DNA of 64,000 nucleotides from Embiotoca jacksoni. Lineage: Eukaryota > Chordata > Actinopteri > Embiotocidae. The first letter of the stretch is position 1. Each line of letters opens with the position of its first letter. The translations under genes and the position numbers were made by a program. Below, piece after piece: positions 32,046 through 45,300 of this stretch. Under the pieces are notes generated by a model that did no database searches, was not told where the DNA came from, and saw nothing but the letters and a program-made list of their open reading frames with translations. Where the stretch lies: NCBI GenBank assembly GCA_022577435.1, contig JAKOON010000017.1, positions 2,017,001-2,081,000 on the forward strand, written 5' to 3'.

Positions 32046-34360
32046 TTTTTGTGAGTCCCGCTGATGAGTTTTAACGTCGAACAAAAGGACTCATTAGCAT
32101 CACATCTGCCACAAAGGAATGCTGTCAGAGCTCGCTGATGATCACTGACGGTGTAGTGTAGAAGAAGTACGGTGCAGTTGGATATTACGGCCGAATGATG
32201 AGTTGAATATCGCCCCCGACGCTTTGAATTGTGCGCTCAAAAGGGAAAGAGAAAGCAGTCTGACTGAGCTCTAACTAAGAACACAATATTGGATCGCGCT
32301 GCCAGGGGTTTATGTCAATATACAACTAATTCTGTTTTTCTATCGAAACAATCCTCCTCGATTTTAATAACTTCCTGTCACACATGAAAATGAGGTTTCA
32401 CAATGTTGTATTGCAATAAGCTCGATAGTAATAGCTCATCGTAACCCAGTTTAGTGATGTAGTTAGGAATTCATTAACAACAACAACAACAACAACAACA
32501 AAAATGATTCGTGCTTATCGGTGGGACAGCGAGAGGGGGGTTTTTCAGAGGAATGAACACAAACACCGGGGACACTAATTGTGTTTTTATTCCCATGACA
32601 GGAACTTTTCCCCCATTTTTTTCCCGCACCTGTTTTAAGGTGGCGTTTTAACCAATGAAGGCATCAAACGAGCAGCTGGACAGACTGGCTAATGCAAACA
32701 CTCATGCTTCTCTTATTACATTACGCGTCAGGAGATAACGTCCATCTATACATAGATGCATTATCGTTAACGTCACATGCCTCCGTACTGCCTACAGTAA
32801 ACACACACACACAAAAAAAAAACAACCCGAGGTCTGCTCTGTGCGCGTCTCTGCGTATTACCTGAGGATCCTTATTCGGACTAACAAAATCATCTACCAC
32901 TCTGCAAATAGCCGCTTGCTCTTCTGATTACGAAGGTGTAATTTTTTTTTTAGCTGGACGAGAACCCTAATTAGTGATTCAAACACACACACACAGCCGA
33001 GTGCTACTTTGCTTCGACTCAGCCCTGCCCTCATCCTCTTATCTCAGCTGAGCTCTGCTCTGCTCAGCTCGATCCAAACGCGGTTGGCCGTGTTTCCCCT
33101 CTCAGCTCAGCTCAGCTCGGCTCGGCTCGGCTCGGCTCAAGTCCGCTCGCTGCAGCAGGGTTTCCTCAAACATCTTAGTGTTGTGATGATTTCACCATGT
33201 AGCTCAGCCGTAGTCCAGCACGGAGGGCGAGCGCTGCCACAGCCGGGCTCAAAATGAACAAATAACGACCGGGTTAACACTTTGAACGTGATCTTAGAAT
33301 AAAACGATATACCTACGCGGTTGCAGTGTGACCGACACAGAAGCAAAGACAAGAATTGTTGGGAGTACCCAGAGAAATTTCCTGATCCAGAAATCTCGTA
33401 TGGATGGCTTTTTTTTTTTTATGAGCTAGACAACGATTGTGAATGCATTAGAGTAAGAATTCGTATTAGGACCGATATTCATCATGTTCGCCAGTTTTCT
33501 CTTAATACATTGTGCCATGCGCAACAGTAAGGAGTAGAAAATACTTCATCTGTGTTTTTCAGGCCGTGACTTGTGCTCACAGTAATATGCCTTGACCCAG
33601 ATTGTGGTCTGACAGTGACACATGGCCAGGTGCTGTTCTGGTGTCGGGGGGAACATTAGTCCTGGAGCCTCATTAATCATGATGGGAATGCTTCCTAATC
33701 ACAGGGCAGGGCCTCTCAGCGTGTTTCCCTTTCTGCTTCTCCAAAATGACCTACGGCCATCAGCCATTAGAGGAGATGCTCAAAACAAGTAAAGAAAGTG
33801 GAGTCTTTGGTTTGGGGCAAAACATTTTTTACCCAATGTGGACGAGGGGAAGGAGAACAATGAAAATTAGAGGAGAGTGAAGAATAAAGACGAAGGAATT
33901 ATCTGCATATATTTAAAAAAAAAAAAAAAAAAAATGCATCCACAAACATGTAGATATTTTGGATGTTGAGGAAGGTGAGATGTTTTGAGCAGTACACAGC
34001 TAAGACACTACATTTTTGAAAGCCCCCCTTGAGCCCTTAAATAAGAAGTTATAATGTGTAATTTACACAACGGAGACATTTTTAAAAAATATCATTGGAT
34101 TTCTTAGACTTGTCATCATTATTAAGAAAAATCCCAGACTGTAAGAAAAGTCCCAGAGCTATTTGAGTTTGAATCATGCACTTGAGCATGTGAAGTATAA
34201 TATATGGGAGGTTTTGATATTCAAGTGAGGCTGCAAGTTGAGGGCAGTGAGGCCTCTGAGGTGACGGGATGAGTCACTGAACGTCCTGACCTGGCTGCTC
34301 CCAAACTGTAAATTCAAAAACAGAGGCTGCTCGTTTATGTCTCCAGACACATACACACAC

Positions 34361-34412
<52 letters not shown>

Positions 34413-34719
34413 ACGGCCTATTTCACATGCGCTTGTCTCAAGTGGGAAATGAGTCGTTGTTTTTGATATAAGAAACCATCAAATTGACCCAATAAAACAG
34501 GGCTTTCCAATATGTATAAATATATATATGCTGTACATAGACATACAGCGTCTGGCCTACTTCCCTCCCCTGTTGGACAATTCCTTTGTCCAAGGTGGGG
34601 AAGTATGCATTTACATATGATTTAGAGAAGCTTCAAGTTGGCCCAGTTAAGCAAGGATTTCAAACCAGTGCACACACATGCTTGTAACCCACGCACACAC
34701 GCACGCACGCATGCACGCA

Positions 34720-34803
<84 letters not shown>

Positions 34804-37800
34804 GGTAACAAGGCTTGGCAGATAGCCAGCCAAACCCCAGTGAATGGTGTTTACAAGGCTGTGACCACATCACCAGCTCCACACAAATGAGCCCTCTTAC
34901 CTGGGGCAAGTAGTACTGAGAAACAGTAGCGAGAGGCCGGCCTGGGCTGCTGATCAAAGCCTCAGCCGTGTCTGATGAGGTTGAGTGCAGACTGCGTATC
35001 CTTTGGTTGTTTTTTTATCCCCACCTGGTTATAATTTTAGAACCTCAGCCTGACACATTATTCTGCTTTGACTGAGAAGGAACAACATGCAGTACCCCAC
35101 ATCCCTACTTTTGTTACTGATTGGTGACATCATTGGAGTGTGTTTCATGATACTGTATCATGAAACGTGCACATCTATTGGAATGTCGTTTTTCACAACA
35201 ATGAATAAACACAGTCTTTAAAGATATACAGTACATCCCTGCAGTTTTTCCTTCAAGGTTGTCGTTTTACGTAAAGCGTCACTCATCAATATTTTTACAT
35301 GAACAAAGGGTCAAATCCCTGCCTCTAATATGAGAGGGGCCACTCTTAGTTTCAAACCGTAGAGTATATATATTAAAATGGACGTAGTCTCCAGGTCTGA
35401 CAATTAAAGCCAATGCAGATGTGCCTTAAAGTGCAATACCTCTGAGGGAAACTTGGGGCTGGGTCCCAAAAAAAAATCTCTGGCTCCAATACACTCTCAT
35501 GAAACACAAAATCAATTAATTTTTACCACACGTTATCATGGTGTAATTCGCAAAATCAACTCTTTCTTATCAGTGTTCCGGTCGTCCTTCTGAAAATATT
35601 TCCATCATTAATCAAATATATGGCCTCACAGAGAGGTATGTTTGGGGGCGTTCAGTCAGGTTTGTGGTATAGGTGGACAGGCATAGTGCCCTCGCGTTCT
35701 CAGTGAGATCAACCCCTTGCTCCTCCCCAGCTCTGTTTTGGTTTTCTGTTTATTAATTCAAATCCAGTCTACGGAGTGAATCACGAATGACATGCTGTCA
35801 GTGAGCTAAAAGCTGGTGGACATATCCTTGACATAGTTTACACAGAAAGACCACTGCTCACTTCAGTATAGTGTAACAATATTCTGGATGTGCTGTTTGT
35901 GTTTACCATTTATTAGATTCTGACTATCTACGCTGATTTAACATCCTCCTCACACATCTGTCTCGGCTTTTTCTCCTCCTGACAGATCTTCCACATGACC
36001 TATGACCTGGCCAGTGCTGTGATGCGAATATTCAACCTGATTGGTATGATGCTGCTGCTGTGCCACTGGGACGGCTGTCTCCAGTTCCTTGTTCCCATGC
36101 TGCAGGACTTTCCATCGGACTGCTGGGTCTCCCTCAACAAGATGGTGGTAAGCAAAATGCTCTGTGTGTATACAGTCTGGTTGATTGTGTGCTAAAGATT
36201 CCCGTGAGTCACACACTCGCGTGCACAAAAGTGTTTGTTTGCAAAGCAACACTTGCTGCAAAACCAATCTTAGATGCAGAAATAGGATTTATTTAACGTT
36301 TGCGCACATGCACGCACAGACACAGTGTACAGAAAGCATGAGTGGGATATAAAAAAAAAAAACCTGTTTACACTTGCTTCATACAGCACACCGTGCTGTT
36401 TGTTATGTAGCTGTTCTCTTTGTTTCTCCTCTCAGATGTCCTTCCTTCCTTCTAGCTGGCAGGTAGCTTCTGGCATCTGGCTTAGGAGATGTTTCTCAAA
36501 ACATATTGCCGGCAAGAAAGAAAAAAACTCTCCGCAGAGCAAGTGGTGCAATACTCAAACTGCATGAAAAACAACTATCTAACTAGATAATTCATGAAAA
36601 ATCATTATAAAAAGCTCATTTTACAATGCTCATTTTACACGTGCAACATTCATCAACCAATTGCAAGGCAGGAGCATCACTTGCTCAGATCACCTCCGCA
36701 ACCTCCGTTCTTCCTTTTAAATTTCCCTTAAAGTAGTTTTAAAATAGAAAGAGAATACATAATAAAACCATGTACACACAGTTGTCATTTCAACAAAATG
36801 ACAAAATCCTCCAAAGGTTGCGACAGTCTCTCTATCTCTGTTTTTTTTCATAATGTTCTAGCAAGGAGCAACACCTGTCTATCCTATTGCTGTTGGATAT
36901 CTCCAATAAATCATAAATCCCAAATTTTTGACATAAATACAGCGGAACGACACAGGAATACTGTGTGGGTCTTTATCGTTTTGGACTTAAGCCCTTCCAT
37001 CCGGTCTGACTTGTCATCCTGCTTTGGAGATAACAGATTGGAAGTTGGTGACTGACAGGGCTGGAGGCACAGAGAAGTCAGAGGATATGAGCAGTTTAAA
37101 CTGCATGCCTGCTTGCCTTGTCACTCAGTGTGCCATTTTCACACTTTTTTTTTTTTTTTTACTTCACACACATATATATACACCATCACAAATACTGTAT
37201 ATGTATACTGTATATACACCAGGTACGTGTGTACCTACAGAAAAAGTATATTGATAGCTTCAATTCAATTGAATGGTAAAAATGAACATTTTTATAATAG
37301 ATTAATTCGGTTTAACCTTTAAAACTGGTTTACAAATGTTATATCTTATACTTGAATAATAGATCAGGCACTTCATACAACTGACACGACTCTTGCTGCT
37401 CAGCCTACAGTGTATAAGGTGTGTACAGTGCGCTGTGTATTTAACGAAAAGGTGATGATTGGTTCGTAGGCAGCTCTGACGAAAAGACTGGAGCGGACAC
37501 TGTTGAGATGAAATGCGTGTAACTGTGGATAAAGAAAGAACAGCATTACCGGGATAAATAAATTGGGAGTTATAGAGGACAGTTTGCATTGACATTAGAG
37601 GCTAACTGCAGGAGGAATGTGTTGTAAATGGCTGGTTCAGGATAAATAGTGGGTATTAGTGAGGAATGACACAGTTTCCTAATTGGCATCAATATCATCT
37701 GCCATAGAAACCAGCCCACTACTGCGGCAGTGCCAAAAGATGTTATGAGTTGACTGCTGCTTATCGCTATATTATTAGAATATGTGTGTAATTAAAACTG

Positions 37801-40800
37801 TCTTGCAACAATTTTTTTTTGAAGGGAGAGTTACATCTTTTCTCCATCTAAGGAAGTTCAGCATTCCTTCCTCGTACTTTAGTCAGGTGCCGGCTGACTC
37901 CGCTACCGCTAAGAAATGTTTCATATGCTGAGAGGAAACCTATTTTTGGCACATAGATTTGTGAGATTCAGGCCCCTGAAATACACTGTGTACTGAGACA
38001 CTGCTGTATGTGTTTGCACGGATAGGTGTGTTCGTATGTGTGTGTGAAATCTCCAGGAACAGATGGATCTCACACCCATTGACTCTAGGGGTAAATCAGT
38101 GTTGCTTCTCTGTCACTCCATCTCTCGCAGTCTCATTTAATCTCTGGCCATTTTTGTCAACTCACTTTTTCTGTTTACACACACACACAAACAAGAAAAC
38201 ACACGTCTTCACAATATCTGTGGAGGCCAACAAGAGGCACAATGCTGTGTGCCAACTCTTTGCGTCACTTCTGACAGTTGCAGTAAACATTAGCGATATT
38301 GTAGACTTTGACTTAGACTGTGTGAAAAAGAAGTGATCGCAGTGTGTGTGTTCCTCTCCTCCACTCGTATCCTGCCCACATTTTCCCAACATGCCTTCAT
38401 CCTCAGCATCTAGAGCTGTTGTCTCAGTTCAAAGTGGCAGATATAGAAGTGGTAAAGTCTCTTATTAGTATTCAAATCCATTTCACGTTGACATTTTGTA
38501 CAGATGTTTTCCAATTTTAGAGAAGAGTCAGCTCCCAGATTACACAGTGACATATTTGTGATTGATGTTAATTATCACCAAAGGGCATGAATTGTTTTAT
38601 ATGGTGACGCCCATGTATCCCCCTGCATGTATCCACTGTGTGTACATTCAGTTTTCCCTTTGATGCCTCAGAGCGACTTGTGTTGCTTGTGCCTGTGTGC
38701 CATTTTCCTACCTCAGTGCCACAACACCAGCGAGCACCCATCTGGGCGTGGCTGCCTGGTGTGCTGTGCCTCTGCCATCTCGGGGTAATCAAGGTCAGGT
38801 TCTCCTCAGAGTTGCTTTGAATGAACACGCAGCGTTAAATGATCCTCATGCCTCACTTTCAGGCTCACTGGCTGCCTGCCTGCGCCGGACATTTACTGGA
38901 CCCCACCCTACTTTCCTCGCTATGGAAACACAGCACGATAACCACTCTTTAAAGAAGCATAGGATGCATTCACTTGCTCAAAAGGGACTCTCATATGCAC
39001 TTTTATACATGCTGTATGTGTGTGAGACTATGTTATATAGAAGTGATAATCAGAACAACTCCACCAGTGGTGTTTATTGTAAGCCCGATAGTCAGGCTCC
39101 TGCAGCATTGTGATCTGAAGATCATCATGGTCTGTTATATAAGTGACTCTTTCTGTTATGTGGATGATGACAGGTGGTTTTGTCCCATCTGCCTCAGCCT
39201 GATTAGCTGTTAGATCAGAGGTATAAAGCTGCTTTTCGCCTCTCAACTCCTCTCTCTGCTTCAGGCTGAACTGTGTTTCTGTGATTAATATTTAGGCTGC
39301 TATAGAAGACATTTTACTGTCATAAAAGAAGAGTTGGTGTAATTGCAATAGTACAGCAGTTTGTGTGGCCTTATATAAGCATTCACACTGTATTCAGGCA
39401 CACAGAGATGCACTTGAAGAAACACTCAGGCGTTGGAAGTTAATAAGGTTATCCTCCATTCATTCCATTACTGAAGTGATGTAACAGGCAGGCAGGCCTG
39501 TCAGCATACATGAGAATAATGGGCAGTTACTGTGTCAGATCCATGTGTGGACGTGCTGGTGTGTATTACCGTGAGTGACAACTGCCTCTTATAATCCAAC
39601 AGCCACTCAGAGTAGTAATTTGTTACAGATCTCAGTAACACAAAGTGTGTTTTTCAGAGAAGAAACATTAAAGTGTTGCGATGCAGAGCATAGGCAATAC
39701 AACTGAGTGGCCTGTAGCATTTAATCCTGAACTTATTCAGTTATTTCAGTAATATGTGGGCACTTCTATAAGAGCACACATGTACACCTGGGCTGGTTGA
39801 CTACACGGACAGTTTTGCTGCCCCAAAATGTATATTTTTGGCAGTCATGAAACTTTGAGGTAGCCTAAAGCATGTTTTTACCTCAGGAAATAGAATTTTA
39901 AATAAATTCAAATAAGTCAGGATGACTGTTACTGTTTGTCCATGAACATCTGGTTGAGCACGCTATAAGGTCCAATTTGAACTTATTTTTCTACAGTTGC
40001 CTGTGTGAAACCAACCCTATTTTAAGAGGAGATGTCTTGTCATTTTTGGCTGTGCAGTTAAATGTAGAGAGTGCAGGCTTTTACTAAATTATGCTGGGGT
40101 TTATTTGTTAAGTTTCGTCTTTATATCTTAAAGCAATGCAAGATGACTTAAAAGGAACTCATATTCTGTAAAAGTTTTTCCAAACACAGATGTTAAAAAG
40201 ATTTAACAATGTACAGCAATGCTAGTGACTTTGTGAGGCTGTACTTAGGGGTAGATGTGCTTTGAGCTAAATGCTATTTAGCACCAAACAAAAAGTACCT
40301 CAGAGGGATAATAAATGTCTTTAGCTTTGCTGGTATTTTATTATTATTATTTATTAATAATTAATAATTTTATTATTACAATTATTATTTTATTATTGTA
40401 TACGTTATAAATTTACATTTGACTTTTGATGTCAATCAATCTAATAGTTGTTCAGATATTTCAGGTAAATACATCGCCATCAATAGAGCCACAATGCTTT
40501 TAGGAATAAAAAAGAAATTGGCACATCGTAGTGTTGTTAGATTTAAAATCTCTATAGAATTATCTTTTTAATTTTGTCATTACAATAAAAAAGGCGTACC
40601 TCATACTTGGCATGATCAGGGAGAATATATGCTGTCTGCATCATCAGGTAGATGAACATGGTTGCACACCAACAGCAGTATGAATTCTACAGCTGTGTCT
40701 CAGTTCAGATGCTGGATCCTCCAAAGGACACGGACCATGAAGGTGCAACCTGTTGGCGAGACTGAACCTGCTTCTTCTTTCAGAAATAATTCAATCCAGT

Positions 40801-42271
40801 CAAACCTGAAGTATCTCACCGTAGAGCACCTGTAATTTTCACTCTCTGTAATTGTCTGTAAGAAGTTCCACTTGCATGGCTGGATTTTTCATTTGAGCTG
40901 AGAGCAAAAGGATGACATCTGTGGTGTTCTCCCCTGCAGTGCTACCCATATTAAATACCTCAGGGATTAACGTTGGAGTCAGCTAAGAGAGCTGAACCAT
41001 TTTCCGTTTTCATAAGAACTGATACAGAAGGCATGAAATATTGTGTAAGTAAATACATAATTTCCCCTAAACTGCCTTCTGTGGAAATTGTTCCTGAGCA
41101 AATAATGTTGGATTTTCTTCTCTTTATTGTGGTCTAAGGAGCAATACCAATTAAAGGATAATGTACTCAAACCCAATAATGACAGCTTATTGAGCTGCAA
41201 GCTACGATCCACAGAGTCAAATTCTCCTTGCAAATCAATTAAAATCCACCTTGTAATTTACAAGTTCCCATTTCACATTTGACAAAGTCAATTAAAAACA
41301 AGAGCAAGACTTCCATAAAACAGATGTTATATATAATTCTAATTATTGACACGTACAACACAATCGTTCCCCGAATGTTCCTTTACCTGTACCCATGCTG
41401 GCAGCATGGCTCCAATGTTGGTCAAACAACACTGAAATATATCTTTTAAGTAGATTTTGAACTGACATTGCTTCCCAGTACTTCAGTGATCCACTGACTT
41501 TTCATCTAGCTGCATAATCAGGGCAAATATTTGTCCAGTCTTTTGGTTTATGACAAAACACTTGCCAAAGTAATGACATTCCAGTCAGCCGGCTGTAAAT
41601 TGTTGCGAATTATACGAGCATGCTGTGCTAAACTAATATGGCAAAGATGGTAAACATTCAACCAGCTAAACATCAGCATGTTAGCATTGTTACTGTGAGC
41701 AACCTAGCATGGTGTTAGCCATTGGTTTGTGAACTGTTGTTTTGAAGCTTTGAGGTCAGGATTTTAGCTGTTGCCATCTTTTTAATTTTTTTTTTTTTTT
41801 TTTTTTTTTTAAAAGCCAGAACAATATTTGAATGAGCTAGAAAGGAGTGGGAAGTAGATCTGACTCAATCTGACTGAGAACTCGAGAACATTTCACCCAC
41901 TCATCTATAGGGAAGCCTGACTGCACCCCATGCCTATCATTAAAACTAGGTACAGCCCCGAACATACCTCTGTTGGAGGCCTACTATGTAATTAATTATG
42001 GAATTATTTTCTAAAGACCACTGGAGCGCTGATTAGAAGGAGTCATTTTAGTAAATGACACCATAAGGACCTCGAGAACATTTTTTTATTGACTTTGTAT
42101 TTCATGAGAAAACTTTCTTTACTCATTTGGTTTTAAATAATAAATAGAACATGGACCCACTGGTTCTAAATAATGAATCTTAACATTGGTAACAAGCCCT
42201 TATATGGAAGTTTACACGTTCAAATTCTAAATGTCAGTCCTTTGAAGCGAACCAAAGAGATGCTCAACATG

Positions 42272-42353
<82 letters not shown>

Positions 42354-45300
42354 TCAGTCAAATATATGTTGAAAGTCAAACAGCATGTAAACCCAGGCTT
42401 GTGTGCCAGCATTCACATACACCCAGTATACCATAATTACGCCATCATGCATCATAGATGTCCCATACTCCCTTTGTGTTTCTCCCTAAATGTATTATGT
42501 ACAATTAGCTATCATCCGCACAGCTCTGTGAAGACTGATAGCAAATAAAATCAACACAGGAGCTAATGTAATTTGTTCCTCCCCCTCTTCCCCGCCCCCA
42601 CCGCCCTCACAAGGTTGGTATCTCTGTAGAATTAGTTTATTGTGTTACAAGGAAGGTTGTGATTTTCAATAGTAAGAGACAGCTTTGCACTGTGCCAGTT
42701 TTAATCAGCTATTATCTCCAACTTTAACACACACCGGCTGGTTACGGCTAGTCAGTCTGTTTTTCCTGCTCATACGGTCACATTTAAAGGAGCAGTTCAA
42801 CTTTAAGAAAATGTTATTTGCTTTAATTGCTGAAAAGAGAATTTGAAGACCCATACTAAAAACGTTATCTTTAAATCATACTTACAAGTAACTAGACATG
42901 GATATAAATTTTACTTAAACAAAATATATGTAATCAATCATTCAACTTGTGTGCTTGCAACTATGTGTTTGGAGCAACAATTTGCACAATCAGCGCCAAA
43001 AAAAAAGGAGACTCACCTGCAACACACGCGTTGACATCTACAAAGACATTTATAAGAATATAGGAGAGAGGAGCTGATTTATACCTGTGATCCCTTACCG
43101 ACACACACAAGGCCACACAGACAGACATTTGGGGTAATGCATCTTCGACCTACGGACGAGTTGTTTATGTGCCAAGGCAGTGAAAAAAAAATACTACTGG
43201 CGGGCATCATAGATTTACATTTGTGATGTATTATAAAGTCACAACAGAATGTGACAGTAGCAGATAGCCTATTTTATCATCAGGAGTTGTTGTATAGATC
43301 ACAGACAGACAAGCCAAGGGCTGTTTTCTGAATTGATAGAGGGTGTGGTCATGATCTGATCAGCCACAGGAGGAGGAAAAGATGGATTTGTTATTGTTAC
43401 TGTACAGTATCTATGCAGCAGCAGTCCATTTTGAACTATTGTAGTTTCTTTACATTGTATGGTACATTTAGAATAAATCCCAGTGAAGCTCTGTCCACTG
43501 AAATACTGCGTGTACTCTACATTTATGTATCTGTTTTACTATAAGAAAGTAAGCCTGAAACACAAACAGACAGATGCAGCCGAGTGAGGGAAGGTGTTTA
43601 TTTCTGTGCCTCAGCTCCGGGTTAGGGCTCCCTGCTCCTGCTGTTTATCCACCAGCAATGTGGGCAGCATGCTGATGGCAACTCCACGTCTGTTCACCAC
43701 CTGTGGCAGTGGGCATGAGGCGCAGTCCGAGCCTGGGTGCTTAAATGTTCTCTCGGGGTTTGTGGGGACATTTTTTTTTATTATTATTATAATGAGCTTA
43801 AGGGCTGTGGACGACAGTGAGACAAGTGCTGCAGTTACAAGGCCGCATCACATAGAATTAACAACAAAGCTGGAGATATGATGAGGGTGCATATAATGTT
43901 AAATGCTTCAAACTGTTGTCGTGTTTTTTTTATTTTTTTTTTTATCTAAGATTAGAAGGTCCCGTTTATCTCCACAAACAAATCAAAACAACTGATACAG
44001 CTGACAGCTCAAAACTGATACGAAACTCTAAGCCATGCTCGGAGCTGGAGCCAAGCTCACAGAGTGATACGGGGGCTGAGTTTCTGGTTACCCTGCTGCT
44101 CGAGGCTAAGTGCCTCTGAAATCTCATCTTCTCCCTTCGCTGTCCCTCAAATCACCTTTCCAAAACACAAATTTTCAAACATCCGAAGGCAGCTCCTGGC
44201 CCGTACATCCTCTTTGACATTCTTCAAAACCAGCCAAATTTGAATCTCAAATTGAATGCAAATGAGCCTGGAAAAATACAAATCCACCCAGTCAGTCGGC
44301 GACTGAGGGGGACAACGAGTTTTAGAAGAAACACTCACACATGCTAAACTGCGGACGGTGTGTGAACAGCTGTTCGAGGGGAGGATGTGAGGTTCAGCAG
44401 TGGCTGTGGAGGGTTTTCTAATGAATCCAACATGGGAGAATTAGGATTGACTGAGTGTGCGAGCACCAATCAAAGGCAGACTGGAGCAGGCAGATATACG
44501 GGCTCCTCATTAACAACTCGCCTTTTCCTCGTCTCCTTCTGCTCGGCGAAGACAAGGCGAGGCTGCTTAGTGATGATGATTAGGTCCTCCATTAAACCTG
44601 AAACAATCACCAGACAGAGAGCCACAGACTTCACCAGGAATGTCTCACTCTTGAGACCTCTCATTTTTTAATTCACTCTCTCTTTCACCATTTCTGTCAC
44701 ACTCTAACTTGTATAAATTTGCACTTCAGTGAGCCTTAACAGTCTAACTTTTGCAGAGAAGATAGCATTGATCAGGCCAAAACTGCAGTAAGATTAAACT
44801 AAATAGACGAGAGTTATTTTAGAAGAACCAAATAACCTCAATTTTTCTACTCTCTCACATCTCTTCTATTTTTTTATACCTTTTTTTTTTTTTTCATATA
44901 TTTTGTTTTCTAAACCCTTTTTTCCCCCCTGAATTCTGTCATTCTTACCCCCATGTGTCTTCCTATAGAATGACTCATGGAGCGAGCTCTACTCCTTCGC
45001 CCTCTTTAAGGCCATGAGCCACATGCTGTGCATTGGATATGGACGACAAGCCCCAGAAAGCATGTCGGACATCTGGCTGACCATGCTCAGTATGATCGTG
45101 GGAGCCACCTGCTACGCCATGTTTATCGGACACGCAACCGCACTCATCCAGTCTCTGGATTCATCTAGACGGCAATACCAGGAAAAGGTAAGGATCTGGC
45201 TAATTTTTGGAATCCTGCCTTGAAACTCTGCATCATCTACCACTTGAAATAAAGCTAACATGTTGTTAGGAAATCAAACAATGTTGTTTTCATGGGGACA

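Larger units (their letters stand above)
31055..35985 (+). other. hcn2: hcn2 intron 2
   Basis: A 4.9-kb intron rich in simple sequence: T runs near 31832-31851 and 31899-31917, (GT)n at 32005-32041, (CAA)n near 32478-32501, a CTCAG/CTCGG pentanucleotide at 33101-33140, and CA tracts near 34365 and 34694. It also holds a dispersed element at 35360-35740. A unique stretch around 33600-33790 with TAAT-containing words could be conserved non-coding DNA. Confidence 0.8.
36148..44968 (+). other. hcn2: hcn2 intron 3
   Basis: An 8.8-kb intron. Recognised content is a dispersed repeat in both orientations (40205-40510 and 41470-41740), a MITE-like fragment near 40690-40790, TTA-rich sequence, a T homopolymer near 41783-41810 and a (CA)n tract at 42275-42351. 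The 43950-44670 stretch is less AT-rich and repeat-free. No nested gene was found. Confidence 0.75.
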
